A stretch of 12,075 nucleotides of DNA, taken from contig CAYYTE010000035.1 of the NCBI GenBank assembly GCA_964474685.1, positions 1 to 12,075 of the forward strand, in the 5' to 3' direction. Position numbers and translations under genes: made by a program. Positions within the stretch are counted from its first letter, which is position 1, and each line of letters begins with the position of its first letter. This document shows, piece by piece, positions 1 through 7,743 of the stretch. The stretch is from UBA1737 sp964474685 (GTDB lineage Bacteria > Bacillota_I > Bacilli_A > ML615J-28 > CAG-313). The notes beneath the pieces are model-generated. The model was not told the DNA's origin and searched no databases. It was given only the letters and a program-made list of their open reading frames with translations.

Positions 1-417
1 ACGGTAAAAGCTATGAGTAGTCTTGTCTTTTTTCAAAATATGAAATATTTGGATGCAGTTAAAACAAAAAATGTTCTTAATATTAATCATGATATAAAGA
101 CAGTTTCAAGCTTAAATAGTTTGCCATCGATTGATTATACGAATTTCTACAATAACTGTACAAATATAATTAAATTATATAAGACTTCAAGTCCTTGCAA
201 TATAGTAGAGGATAAATACGATTTTTTGGAAGATTCATATTATCGAGTTTTCTCAGAAGAACTAAAAGAGTTATTGCATTCAAATATTGTTGTTTCTGAT
301 GATATAATGTTTGATTCTGAACATATGAAAAATGTACAAAATCTTTTATTTGTGTATCATTCTAAGATTTCATTAGTTCACAAAGAGGTATGTTGTAAAG
401 AACTTATTTTTAAATAA
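1..417 (+). CDS. Unrecognised protein, 3' part (5' end outside window)
   Basis: I do not recognise this protein. The frame is open from the first base of the window. The first ATG (13) has no visible ribosome binding site in the 12 bases before it, so the gene probably begins upstream and only about 138 C-terminal residues are seen. The visible part is rich in Asn, Ser, Lys and Tyr, has five Cys, and shows no clear signal peptide, membrane segment or catalytic motif. The centre is acidic and probably helical (around the FLEDSYYRVFSEELKELL stretch). It ends with TAA, 43 bases before a clear hairpin terminator, so it closes its transcription unit. Low-complexity AT-rich coding makes it hard to exclude a fast-evolving or decaying gene. 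That it is coding rests on the open frame and the terminator placement. Confidence 0.5.
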   Translation, partial: TVKAMSSLVFFQNMKYLDAVKTKNVLNINHDIKTVSSLNSLPSIDYTNFYNNCTNIIKLYKTSSPCNIVEDKYDFLEDSYYRVFSEELKELLHSNIVVSDDIMFDSEHMKNVQNLLFVYHSKISLVHKEVCCKELIFK

Positions 418-460
418 TACATAATAAATACCATTTATGGTCGCGATTCATTTTTAAAAC

Positions 461-487
461 AAGAGCATATTAAGATGCTCTTTTTTA
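461..487 (+). terminator. Intrinsic terminator after the first gene
   Basis: A perfect 8-bp stem (AAGAGCAT / ATGCTCTT, 461-468 with 475-482) with a 6-base loop runs directly into a T tract (481-486). It ends the transcript of the gene at the left edge. Confidence 0.85.
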
Positions 488-633
488 TTTGGTTGACAAT
501 TCAATTATTTATAATATTTTTTTAGCATTAATTTAAGCTATTGTGATATCTTATGATTATTTCTCTTATATTGGAGAAATCTCTAAAATAATTTTTTTAA
601 TTATTATTTATCGAGTTAGGTAGAAACTTTTTT

Positions 634-662
634 TTGCAAATAGGGCTCTAATTTGATATAAT
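634..662 (+). promoter_or_regulatory. SigA-type promoter of the rsmE operon
   Basis: TTGCAA (634-639), a 17-base spacer and TATAAT (657-662), with TG one base upstream of the -10 (extended -10). The expected start near 669 gives a leader of only about 15 bases, just enough for the AAGGA ribosome binding site at 670-674. There is therefore no room for a leader regulator. Confidence 0.8.
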
Positions 663-683
663 ATATAAAAAGGAATAAAAGAT

Positions 684-1427
684 ATGCAACGTTATTTTAT
701 TAAATCAGATCAAATTAATAATCCTCATATAGATATTATTGGCGAGGATTGTTTTCATATACAAAAAGTAATGAGAATGAAAGTTGGAGATTGTGTGATA
801 TGTTGTGATCAAATTCATTCTTATATTGCTCGAATTGATAATATTTCTGTGGATTCTATTAATCTTACTATTATTGAAGAATTATTAAATGAAGTAGAAC
901 TTCCTTGTTCTATTACAATCGCACAAGGACTCGTAATGCGTGATAAAATGGAAACTGTTATTGACAATATTACTGAACTTGGAGCGAACACTTATATTCC
1001 GGTTCGAATGGAGTTTTCTAACGCAAAATGGAATGATGAAAAAAATGACAAAAGAATGACACGATTGAATAAGATTGCGAAAGAAGCGAGCGAGCAGAGC
1101 CATAGAACAAAGATTTTGAATGTACTAGAACCTATTTCTTTTGAAGATTTGTTAGGTCTAAATAATCAATATGATTTATGCTTGTTTGCATATGAAAAAG
1201 CAAGTGCTGAACAATCTTTGAGAAAATTAATAAAGAATAAAAAATTACAAAATATTTTAGTTCTTGTTGGGCCTGAAGGGGGAATATCAAAAGAGGAAGT
1301 AAGTAAACTTATGGATAATAATTTTATTCCTATCACTTTAGGGCCACGAATTCTTCGAACTGAAGTTGCCCCAGCATTTATTATGAGTGCTCTTTCGTAT
1401 GAATTGGAGGAAGAAAATGACATTTAG
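684..1427 (+). CDS. rsmE: 16S rRNA (uracil-1498-N3)-methyltransferase RsmE
   Basis: RsmE uses S-adenosylmethionine to methylate N3 of U1498 in helix 44 of 16S rRNA, near the decoding centre. The 247 residues match the usual length (E. coli about 243). The N-terminal part (about 1-70) is the small PUA-like RNA-binding domain, starting with the typical MQRYFIK. The rest is a SPOUT methyltransferase fold whose knot motifs are plain: LVGPEGG at about 194-200 and LGPRILRTE at about 219-227, followed by the AP.F..SAL helix. The start is ATG with AAGGA nine bases upstream. It is the first gene of the operon and overlaps mtaB by 11 bases. The rsmE-mtaB pair is conserved in Bacilli (yqeU-yqeV), although prmA and dnaJ, often upstream there, are absent. 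Identification is secure. Confidence 0.96.
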   Translation: MQRYFIKSDQINNPHIDIIGEDCFHIQKVMRMKVGDCVICCDQIHSYIARIDNISVDSINLTIIEELLNEVELPCSITIAQGLVMRDKMETVIDNITELGANTYIPVRMEFSNAKWNDEKNDKRMTRLNKIAKEASEQSHRTKILNVLEPISFEDLLGLNNQYDLCLFAYEKASAEQSLRKLIKNKKLQNILVLVGPEGGISKEEVSKLMDNNFIPITLGPRILRTEVAPAFIMSALSYELEEENDI

Positions 1428-2727
1428 CATTTTAACCTTAGGTTGTAAAGTAAATAGTTACGAGTCAGAGGGAGTAATTTCTTCTTTAGTTAAAGAGGGA
1501 TGGGTTTTACAAACTACAAATGATATATGTGATGTTTATATTGTAAATACTTGTACAGTGACATCTACTAGTGATGCGAAAAGTAGACAAATGCTTTCAA
1601 AAATGAGAAAGAAAAACCCGAATGCTATTATTGTTGCTATGGGATGTTTTGCTCAGTTACACAAAGATGAAGCAAAAGTTCATGCGGATGTTGTTTTAGG
1701 TACAAACCAAAGAGGTTCAATTGGTGAATTATTGAAATCATATATTGAATCAAAAAAACAAATCATTCAAATTACAAACAGCCTAGAAAATCATACTTAT
1801 GAAGAACTTGAAGTTGATAGACTCACACAAACTACAAGGGGATTTATAAAGATTCAAGATGGATGTGAAAATTATTGTACTTATTGTGCTATACCTTATG
1901 CCAGGGGTCCGATAAAAAGTCGTGATCCAGAAAAAGTAATTCTAGAAATAAAAAGGCTTGTTTCAGAAGGTGTTAAGGAAGTTATAATATCGGGGATTAA
2001 TACGGGCACGTATGGCAAGGATTTTTTCGATATGTCTCTTGCTAAATTGATTAAAAAACTACTTTTTGAAACAAGTATTGCAAGGATTCGATTATCGAGT
2101 ATTGAATTAAATGAAGTGACAGATGAATTGCTTACTGTAATTAAGGAATCGAATGGAAGAGTTGCAAATCATTTTCATATCCCACTACAAGCGGGTAGTG
2201 ATTCTGTATTAAAACGGATGAATCGTCATTATATTACAAAAGATTATGAGGATAAGATTAATGAAATCCGGAGTATGTTCCCAGGTGTTGCTATTACTAC
2301 AGATTGTTTAGCAGGGTTTGTTGGTGAAACGGAAGAAGAGTTTAAAGAAGCTTATAATTTTATTAACAAGATTCATTTTTCTAGTATGCATATATTTCCT
2401 TATTCGAGAAGAAAAGATACGGTTGCGGATGGAATGGCTGGGCATTTAAAACCAGAAATCATTTCAGCTAGAGCTCACAAGTTATTAGAACTTGCGGAAT
2501 CGATGAAGCAGGATTATGAAAAGAATTGTATAAATAAAGTATATAAGGTATTAATTGAAAATCAAAAAGGAAAATACTACATAGGGCATACGTCCAATTA
2601 TTTAGATGTTCATATTGCTTCAACTATGAAGAATCTTGAGAATACATTTCAATTAATTAAGATAATTAAGATAGTTGACAATATAATATATGGGGAATTA
2701 TTACCTCAGGGAGAAAATTATGAGTGA
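1417..2727 (+). CDS. mtaB: tRNA (N6-threonylcarbamoyladenosine-37-C2)-methylthiotransferase MtaB
   Basis: This radical-SAM methylthiotransferase converts t6A37 to ms2t6A37 in ANN-decoding tRNAs. From the chosen ATG it is 436 residues, close to B. subtilis YqeV (about 451). The N-terminal UPF0004 domain carries the three auxiliary cluster cysteines C10 (LTLGCKVN), C46 (NTCTVT) and C77 (MGCFAQ). The radical-SAM cluster is C150-x3-C154-x2-C157 in DGCENYCTYCAIPYARG. The last 60-70 residues are the expected place of the TRAM RNA-binding domain. The LGCKVNxYE signature separates MtaB from MiaB and RimO. I chose ATG 1417 rather than 1387 because GGAGG at 1406-1410 sits seven bases before it and the protein then begins exactly like the family. 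It overlaps rsmE by 11 bases and the helicase gene by 8, which suggests translational coupling. Confidence 0.95.
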   Translation: MTFSILTLGCKVNSYESEGVISSLVKEGWVLQTTNDICDVYIVNTCTVTSTSDAKSRQMLSKMRKKNPNAIIVAMGCFAQLHKDEAKVHADVVLGTNQRGSIGELLKSYIESKKQIIQITNSLENHTYEELEVDRLTQTTRGFIKIQDGCENYCTYCAIPYARGPIKSRDPEKVILEIKRLVSEGVKEVIISGINTGTYGKDFFDMSLAKLIKKLLFETSIARIRLSSIELNEVTDELLTVIKESNGRVANHFHIPLQAGSDSVLKRMNRHYITKDYEDKINEIRSMFPGVAITTDCLAGFVGETEEEFKEAYNFINKIHFSSMHIFPYSRRKDTVADGMAGHLKPEIISARAHKLLELAESMKQDYEKNCINKVYKVLIENQKGKYYIGHTSNYLDVHIASTMKNLENTFQLIKIIKIVDNIIYGELLPQGENYE

Positions 2728-4090
2728 AACAAAAGAATTTAAAACAGATTTTAAAACGTATTGTTTAAAACCTTATATTTTAGAAGCAATCAATGAATTA
2801 AAGTTTGAACATCCTACAAATGTTCAAAAAATCGTTATTCCGAAAGCTAGACGCGGAGAAAGTCTAATTGTTCAAAGTGCTACTGGAAGTGGAAAGACTC
2901 ATGCTTTTTTGATTCCAATTTTTCAAAACTTGGATGAAAAGAAAGAAGCAGTTCAAGCCTTAATACTGGCCCCTACGAGAGAACTCGCGAATCAATTGTA
3001 TCAAAATGTATTACAAATTGCTAGTAAATCGGAAAAGCCGATTCGGGTTGCTTGTTCAACAGGCGGGACGAATCGAGAAGATGAAATTAAGAGGTTTTCT
3101 AAGCAATCACCTCAGATTGTCGTTGGTACGATTGGTAGAGTTCTTGATTTAGCCATTACTGAAAATGTATTAAAGATTTTTAGTGCAGCAACTGTTGTAA
3201 TTGATGAAGCGGATATGATATTTGAAGAAAAAGAACTAGTTGAAGTAGATAAAATAATGAGTGTTATTCAAAATAAACCTCAATTTATGGTCTTTTCAGC
3301 AACAATTCCAACGGGGTTAAAAACTTTTCTATCGAAATATTTAACTGATGTGGAAGTAATTTCACTGAAAGAAGAAAAATTAACTACCACAAATATTGAA
3401 CATTTTATGATTCAATGTAAAGCAAAAAACAAAGAAGAAGTATTAAAAGAATTAATGTCGATTATGAAACCTTATCTTTGTTTAATCTTTGTGAATACAA
3501 GAGAACGTGTGGATTCACTTGCTTTAACTTTATCTGAATCGGGTTTCAAGGTTGGAAAGATTCATGGTGATATGGATCCAAGGGAACGAAAACAAGTTTT
3601 AAGAAGAATTCACTCTTTAGATTATCCATTTGTTGTTGCCAGTGATATTGCGGCTCGAGGACTTGATATTGAAGGTGTAAGCCACGTTATTAATTTTGAT
3701 TTACCGAAAGATGTAGAGTTTTATATTCATCGTTGTGGAAGAACTGCAAGAGCAAATAATACGGGTATTGCTTATAGTTTATATGCTTATGAAGATGATG
3801 CGTACATTTCTCTATTACAATCCAAAGGCTTAGATCCTAAGTTTGTAAAGATTGTTGATGGTGCAATTGTTCCTACTCGTTTGGAAAAAACAGTAAAACG
3901 AATTTCGAATAATAAAAAAATTGAGAATGAAATGCATACAAAAATTCCAATGCCGAAAAAAGTAAAGCCTGCGTATAAGAAAAAAAGAAATGAAAAAATA
4001 AATAAAGAAATAAAAAAAGCAAAAAGAGAACGTATTGAAGCTATTTACAGAAAAAAGGCAAGAAAGGGGGAAACTAAAGATGAACTATAA
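2720..4090 (+). CDS. cshB: DEAD-box ATP-dependent RNA helicase, CshB-like
   Basis: A 456-residue superfamily-2 RNA helicase. Visible motifs in order: Q-motif region (about 29-41, FEHPTNVQKIVIP), motif I ATGSGKT (54-60), Ia APTRELA (84-90), Ib TIGR (137-140, TPGR in most relatives), II DEAD (162-165), III SAT (193-195), IV IFVNTRE, V ASDIAARGLDIEG, and VI HRCGRTAR. The last 70 residues are strongly basic (many Lys/Arg) and probably form an RNA-binding tail. The family unwinds short RNA duplexes; CshB of B. subtilis works in cold-shock RNA remodelling and ribosome biogenesis. The gene pair with nfo copies yqfR-yqfS of B. subtilis, which supports CshB rather than CshA or DbpA. The start at 2720 follows AGGGAG (2708-2713) and removes ten non-family residues encoded upstream. 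Confidence 0.9.
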   Translation: MSETKEFKTDFKTYCLKPYILEAINELKFEHPTNVQKIVIPKARRGESLIVQSATGSGKTHAFLIPIFQNLDEKKEAVQALILAPTRELANQLYQNVLQIASKSEKPIRVACSTGGTNREDEIKRFSKQSPQIVVGTIGRVLDLAITENVLKIFSAATVVIDEADMIFEEKELVEVDKIMSVIQNKPQFMVFSATIPTGLKTFLSKYLTDVEVISLKEEKLTTTNIEHFMIQCKAKNKEEVLKELMSIMKPYLCLIFVNTRERVDSLALTLSESGFKVGKIHGDMDPRERKQVLRRIHSLDYPFVVASDIAARGLDIEGVSHVINFDLPKDVEFYIHRCGRTARANNTGIAYSLYAYEDDAYISLLQSKGLDPKFVKIVDGAIVPTRLEKTVKRISNNKKIENEMHTKIPMPKKVKPAYKKKRNEKINKEIKKAKRERIEAIYRKKARKGETKDEL

Positions 4091-4994
4091 AATTGGAAGT
4101 CATGTTGGAAATAATGGCGATAAAATGTTAGAGGGCTCAATTGAAGAAGCATTAAGTTATGGTGAAAATTGCTTTATGGTATATTTAGGGGCTCCTCAAA
4201 ATACTTTTCGAAAAAGTACGGGATTACAACATATAAATGAAATGCAAGAAATTGCAAAAAAAAATGATATCTTGTTACAAGATATTATTGTTCATGCTCC
4301 CTATCTTGTAAATCTTGCTCAAACAGATCCAATGAAACATGAGTTTGCGGTTCGGTTCTTAACGAGTGAATTAAGAGGTGTTGCGTCTATTGGCGCAAAA
4401 TATCTTGTTGTACACCCTGGAGCTCATATGGGGTTGGGACCCGTTGTGGGAATTGAAAGAATTGCTTCTGGGATAAATGAAATACTAGATAATACAATTG
4501 AGGATGATACTTGTATTGCTATTGAAACAATGGCTGGTAAAGGTACAGAATGTGGTAAATCCTTTGAAGAAATTCATGATATTATAAGTCTCATAGAAGA
4601 TAAATCTAGAATTGCTGTTTGTTTAGATACATGTCATATTCATGATGCTGGTTATGATATAATCAATCATTATGAGGAAACAATTGAGGAGTTTGATAAA
4701 ATTGTAGGATTAGACTATTTAAAAGTGATTCATGTGAATGATTCAAAGAATGTATGTGGAGCCCATAAAGATCGTCATGAAAATTTTGGATTTGGTGAAA
4801 TAGGATTTCCGACACTAATGAAGTTTATCTATGATGAGAGGTTTAAAGAACTTCCTCATATACTTGAAACTCCCTATGTGGATTCCTTAATTAAGAAAGA
4901 TTCTTACCCTCCTTATAAAGAAGAAATTGAAATGATTCGCTCCCTTGTGTTTAATCCACATTTAAAAGAAGATGTCATTTTAAAACATGAATAA
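4080..4994 (+). CDS. nfo: Endonuclease IV (AP endonuclease Nfo)
   Basis: Endonuclease IV cuts DNA 5' of abasic sites and removes blocked 3' ends during base-excision repair, using a trinuclear zinc centre in a TIM barrel. The protein has 304 residues (B. subtilis YqfS about 297). All nine expected metal ligands are present: H72 (VHAPY), H112 (HPG), E149 (IETMAGKGTE), D183 and H186 (LDTCH), H218 (IHVNDSK), D231 and H233 (DRH) and E263 (LETP). It should therefore be active. The start at 4080 follows AAAGGGGG nine bases upstream. An upstream in-frame ATG at 4035 lies inside the helicase's basic tail and adds 15 non-family residues. It overlaps the helicase gene by 11 bases, is the last gene of the operon, and is followed by a strong terminator. 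Confidence 0.96.
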   Translation: MNYKIGSHVGNNGDKMLEGSIEEALSYGENCFMVYLGAPQNTFRKSTGLQHINEMQEIAKKNDILLQDIIVHAPYLVNLAQTDPMKHEFAVRFLTSELRGVASIGAKYLVVHPGAHMGLGPVVGIERIASGINEILDNTIEDDTCIAIETMAGKGTECGKSFEEIHDIISLIEDKSRIAVCLDTCHIHDAGYDIINHYEETIEEFDKIVGLDYLKVIHVNDSKNVCGAHKDRHENFGFGEIGFPTLMKFIYDERFKELPHILETPYVDSLIKKDSYPPYKEEIEMIRSLVFNPHLKEDVILKHE

Positions 4995-5014
4995 TGTTTC
5001 CTGTTTAGATAAGT

Positions 5015-5047
5015 AAAACGTAGGCATTTCTGCCTACGTTTTTTTTC
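5015..5047. terminator. Bidirectional terminator between nfo and ispG
   Basis: A perfect 12-bp stem (5015-5026 with 5031-5042, AAAACGTAGGCA and its complement) around a TTTC loop, followed on the + strand by a long T tract (5039-5046). On the - strand the stem ends in TTTTACTT, a shorter U tract, so it probably also stops ispG transcripts. It lies in the 53-base gap between two convergent genes. Confidence 0.88.
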
Positions 5048-6103
5048 TCATTTTATATTTATCATTTGATTTATTTCTAGTTTTAGTTCTTCAACTATTT
5101 TGTCTTGAGGGATTTTTCGAATTACCTTTCCTTTTTTAAACAACAATGCTTCGTTTAATCCTCCCGCAATTCCAATGTCACAATGTCTTGCTTCTCCAGG
5201 ACCATTAACAGCACACCCCATAATAGCGACTGTTATGGGAGAGGATAATTGATTTAAAAATGGCTCGATTTGCTCAATAATTTTTTCCATTTCATAATTA
5301 GTTCTTCCACAGGTAGGACAACTTATTAGGGTTGGTTTGTTATATAAATGAAACATAGATAAAATTTCTTTTGCGGGTTCAATTTCATTTATTGGATTAC
5401 CTGTAAGTGAAACTCGGATGGTATCGCCAATGCCTTCATTTAATAGAGTACCTAAAACATAGGAGGAACGTATGGTACCTGCTTTTTGAGTTCCTGCTTC
5501 GGTTAATCCGATGTGAAGTGGATAACTTGTTTTGGATGAAAGTAGTTGATTTACTTTTATTGCACTATCAATGGAGGTAGTTTTAATACTTAATACTAAA
5601 TCATTGTAATCCCAGGATTCTATCAAGGAAACAATGGATAATAAATATTCAACTAATATTTCACTTGTGATTATGGTTGCTTTTTCTGTGATTGATTTAG
5701 GTAGAGAACCAGAATTTATTCCCAACCGCATTGGAATATGATATTCTTTGCACGCTTCGACAATTTCTTTTATATCCATAGGGTTGGTGATATTTCCGGG
5801 GTTAATTCGAATTTTATCAATTCCTTGTTTTATGGCTCGAATTGCAAGTTTAGGTGAGGACTGGATGTCTGCAACAATTGGACAATTGATTTTTTGTTTG
5901 ATTTTAGAAATTGCATATGCATCTTCCTCATCCGTTATTGCAAGACGTACGATGTCACACCCAGCTTTTACAAGTTCATTTATTTGAGTAATCGTTTTTG
6001 CTACATCCTTGGTTTTGGTATTCGTCATTGACTGAATAGCAATCTTATTCTTGTTTCCGATGGTAATATTCCCTATTCGTATTTCTTTAGTTTCTTTTCG
6101 CAT
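5048..6103 (-). CDS. ispG: 4-hydroxy-3-methylbut-2-en-1-yl diphosphate synthase IspG (GcpE)
   Basis: IspG performs the penultimate step of the MEP isoprenoid pathway: reduction of MEcPP to HMBPP with a [4Fe-4S] cluster. The protein has 351 residues (B. subtilis about 377). The N-terminal TIM barrel starts with GNITIGNKNKIAIQSMTNTKTKD and contains the IVADIQ and KIRINPGNI strands. The C-terminal cluster domain has C262-x2-C265 (SCPTCGRT), C297 (GCAVNGPGE) and E304, with exactly the 31- and 6-residue spacings of the family. The ATG at 6103 is preferred because GAGGTAA sits a few bases before it; a TTG at 6133 has no binding site and adds ten residues. It lies downstream of the helix-turn-helix gene with a hairpin between them. 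In B. subtilis ispG lies near cshB-nfo on the same strand; here it is inverted. Confidence 0.95.
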   Translation of the reverse strand: MRKETKEIRIGNITIGNKNKIAIQSMTNTKTKDVAKTITQINELVKAGCDIVRLAITDEEDAYAISKIKQKINCPIVADIQSSPKLAIRAIKQGIDKIRINPGNITNPMDIKEIVEACKEYHIPMRLGINSGSLPKSITEKATIITSEILVEYLLSIVSLIESWDYNDLVLSIKTTSIDSAIKVNQLLSSKTSYPLHIGLTEAGTQKAGTIRSSYVLGTLLNEGIGDTIRVSLTGNPINEIEPAKEILSMFHLYNKPTLISCPTCGRTNYEMEKIIEQIEPFLNQLSSPITVAIMGCAVNGPGEARHCDIGIAGGLNEALLFKKGKVIRKIPQDKIVEELKLEINQMINIK

Positions 6104-6124
6104 ATTTCTTACCTCTATTAAAAT

Positions 6125-6156
6125 ATTGCCCAATTGGTATTTACCACTTGAGCAAT
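6125..6156 (-). terminator. Hairpin between the HTH gene and ispG (terminator or attenuator)
   Basis: The arms 6125-6139 and 6142-6156 pair over 15 positions with one G-T wobble and one mismatch. The loop is very tight, so the top pairs probably open. On the - strand the stem lies four bases after the HTH gene's stop codon and is followed by ATTTTAAT, a weak U tract, then the ispG ribosome binding site. I see no separate promoter for ispG in the 57-base gap. The hairpin may therefore lower read-through into ispG or stabilise the 3' end of the upstream message. Confidence 0.55.
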
Positions 6157-6160
6157 AATG

Positions 6161-6838
6161 TTATGCTTTATTTTTAACAACTTTCTTTTTTTGTACAATT
6201 CGAATGGTTGTTTTAATGTTATTCTTTAAATTTTTCTTTTTCAAAGCACTCATATCTTTCAGAGAAAGAGCGGTTGAAGGTATCTTTTTCGGTGTTATCA
6301 TTTCTTTTAGATAGATTGGATAACCTTGCTTATCTAATACGATTGATCCAGATTCATCTAATAGTTTGATAAATACTGTTTTCTTTTTTGCTTTTCTTTG
6401 TGGAGAACGTATGTGCCCTCTACGTAGGAAGTTATAAATTGTGCTTCTAGATGCTTCTACTTTATAGTCTTCTTGAACAACACGTGCAAATTCACTAAAG
6501 TTGACTTCCCGGTATTCTTTTCGATATAACTTACAAACGAATGTTGAGATTTCTTCATCATATGTATTATAGGGTTTATAGTTTTTATTTTTATGGATTA
6601 CTCCGTCTTCACCTTCATTTAAAACTTGTCTTTTTAGGTTACGAACTTGTCTTGTTGTTATCTTTAGTTTTGCGGCTGCTTCTGTTCCATTCATTTCCCC
6701 CGCAATAAGTTTTGTAATCACTCGATATTTTCTTTTTTCAATTTTTGTTAATTTCTTTGGTTTTTCTTCAACGATATCTGTTTCTTGTGCATTTTCGCTA
6801 AGAGAACTTTTTCGTGAATTTATAGAATTAATTGCCAT
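6161..6838 (-). CDS. Helix-turn-helix protein resembling the DNA-binding half of an ISNCY-type transposase
   Basis: A 225-residue basic protein. After a polar, probably disordered N-terminus (1-30), residues about 34-75 form a first helix-turn-helix (GTEAAAKLKITTRQVRNLKR). Residues about 92-140 look like a second DNA-binding unit of the kind transposases use (STIYNFLRRGHIRSPQRKAKKK). In ISNCY (IS1202/ISDol1-like) transposases this arrangement is followed by a DDE catalytic core. Here the protein continues only with about 75 Lys-rich residues, so the catalytic core is absent. The frame is intact, AAGGAG lies eight bases before the ATG, and a good promoter lies upstream, so it looks like a maintained gene rather than a remnant. 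It is plausibly a domesticated DNA-binding regulator or nucleoid protein; that role is inference. The low-complexity basic C-terminus could also bind RNA. Confidence 0.8.
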   Translation of the reverse strand: MAINSINSRKSSLSENAQETDIVEEKPKKLTKIEKRKYRVITKLIAGEMNGTEAAAKLKITTRQVRNLKRQVLNEGEDGVIHKNKNYKPYNTYDEEISTFVCKLYRKEYREVNFSEFARVVQEDYKVEASRSTIYNFLRRGHIRSPQRKAKKKTVFIKLLDESGSIVLDKQGYPIYLKEMITPKKIPSTALSLKDMSALKKKNLKNNIKTTIRIVQKKKVVKNKA

Positions 6839-6911
6839 TATATTGCTCCTTTGTAATATTTGTTTTTCGTATTGGTAGTAAAATCATACAAAAAATAGTT
6901 GATTCTTTAAT

Positions 6912-6940
6912 AGTATATCATAAATTTGATTGATATTCAA
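6912..6940 (-). promoter_or_regulatory. Promoter of the HTH gene (and probably ispG)
   Basis: On the - strand: TTGAAT (6940-6935), a 17-base spacer, and TATACT (6917-6912) preceded by TGA, an extended -10. The leader would be about 65 bases before the ATG at 6838. No other promoter is visible before ispG. Confidence 0.7.
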
Positions 6941-7046
6941 ATGATATGATAGGAAATAATTAAGTAATAAATGTTAGTAAAAAGCGTTTCGTATATGTTT
7001 TTTATCTTTGGTTTTCATATGGATTTTGATTATATGTAGTGTTTTT

Positions 7047-7076
7047 AAGACATTTATTTTGATAATAGATTATAAT
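7047..7076 (+). promoter_or_regulatory. Likely promoter of the pseudouridine synthase gene
   Basis: A perfect TATAAT at 7071-7076 has AAGACA (7047-7052) 18 bases upstream as a weak -35 candidate. The start codon is about 13 bases past the expected transcription start, so the message would be nearly leaderless apart from the GAGGTG binding site. Confidence 0.5.
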
Positions 7077-7095
7077 AATATTATGAGGTGTGAAT

Positions 7096-7743
7096 ATGGA
7101 ACCAAATATTTTATATGAAGACAACCATATCCTTGTTGTAATCAAACCTGCGGGTGTCTTATCACAGGAGGATATTACAAAAGATCCGGATATGGTTTCA
7201 ATACTAAAACAATATCTAAAAGTTAAATATAATAAGCCGGGGAATGTTTATTGTGGATTAGTTCAAAGATTAGATCGAATGACGGAAGGTATAATGGTTT
7301 TTGCTAAAACATCAAAAGCTAGTAGTAGACTTTCGGAAATGATTCGAAAACATGATTTCAGTAAAACTTATTTAGCTGTTGTCGAAGGAACATTTTCTGG
7401 GAATGGTAAAATGGTGGATACTTTGTTAAAAGATACTACAAATAATAAAGTATTTATCAATCCCAATGGAAAGTTATCATCTTTATCTTATGAATGTTGT
7501 GGTTCTTTAGATAACTTTACACTCGTAAAGATTCATCTTGAAACAGGAAGAAGCCATCAAATACGTGTTCAAATGTCATCAAGGAATCATCCAATCTATG
7601 GAGATGTTTTATATGGTGGGCAAAAAGGGGATTTAGCTTTAGTTTGTTCAGAACTTTCTTTTGAGCACCCTGTTACTCATATTCCTTTAGATTTTACTTA
7701 TGTTCCTACCAAATATCCATTTTCAAAGTTTTTAAAAAAATGA
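7096..7743 (+). CDS. RluA-family pseudouridine synthase, short form
   Basis: A 215-residue enzyme of the RluA/RluD family that isomerises uridine to pseudouridine in rRNA or tRNA; the target cannot be told from sequence. It lacks the N-terminal S4 domain of RluD and starts straight into the catalytic domain (ILYEDNHILVVIKPAGVLSQ). The catalytic motif is QRLDRMTEG with the nucleophile D60. Most relatives have His where this has Gln57, and TSG or GG where this has TEG. The C-terminal motif GRSHQIRVQ..SRNHPIYGD is intact. ATG 7096 is preferred over GTG 7090 because GAGGTG (7085-7090) is then at proper spacing. It is a single-gene unit diverging from the HTH gene. No convincing terminator follows, only an A/T-only stem around the stop codon. 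Confidence 0.9.
   Translation: MEPNILYEDNHILVVIKPAGVLSQEDITKDPDMVSILKQYLKVKYNKPGNVYCGLVQRLDRMTEGIMVFAKTSKASSRLSEMIRKHDFSKTYLAVVEGTFSGNGKMVDTLLKDTTNNKVFINPNGKLSSLSYECCGSLDNFTLVKIHLETGRSHQIRVQMSSRNHPIYGDVLYGGQKGDLALVCSELSFEHPVTHIPLDFTYVPTKYPFSKFLKK

Noticed and set aside
493..520. TTGACA as an extra promoter upstream of rsmE
   Set aside because: The TATAAT nearby is only 11 bases away and the properly spaced hexamer (TATTTT) is weak; the promoter at 634-662 is much better.
559..580. ATTTCTC / GAGAAAT hairpin as a second terminator
   Set aside because: The 7-bp stem is AT-rich and the T tract comes more than ten bases later.
885..1423. Two - strand frames of 72 and 85 codons
   Set aside because: Both are antisense to rsmE, which is clearly the real gene.
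5748..5987. 79-codon frame on the + strand
   Set aside because: It lies wholly antisense within ispG, whose family motifs are complete.
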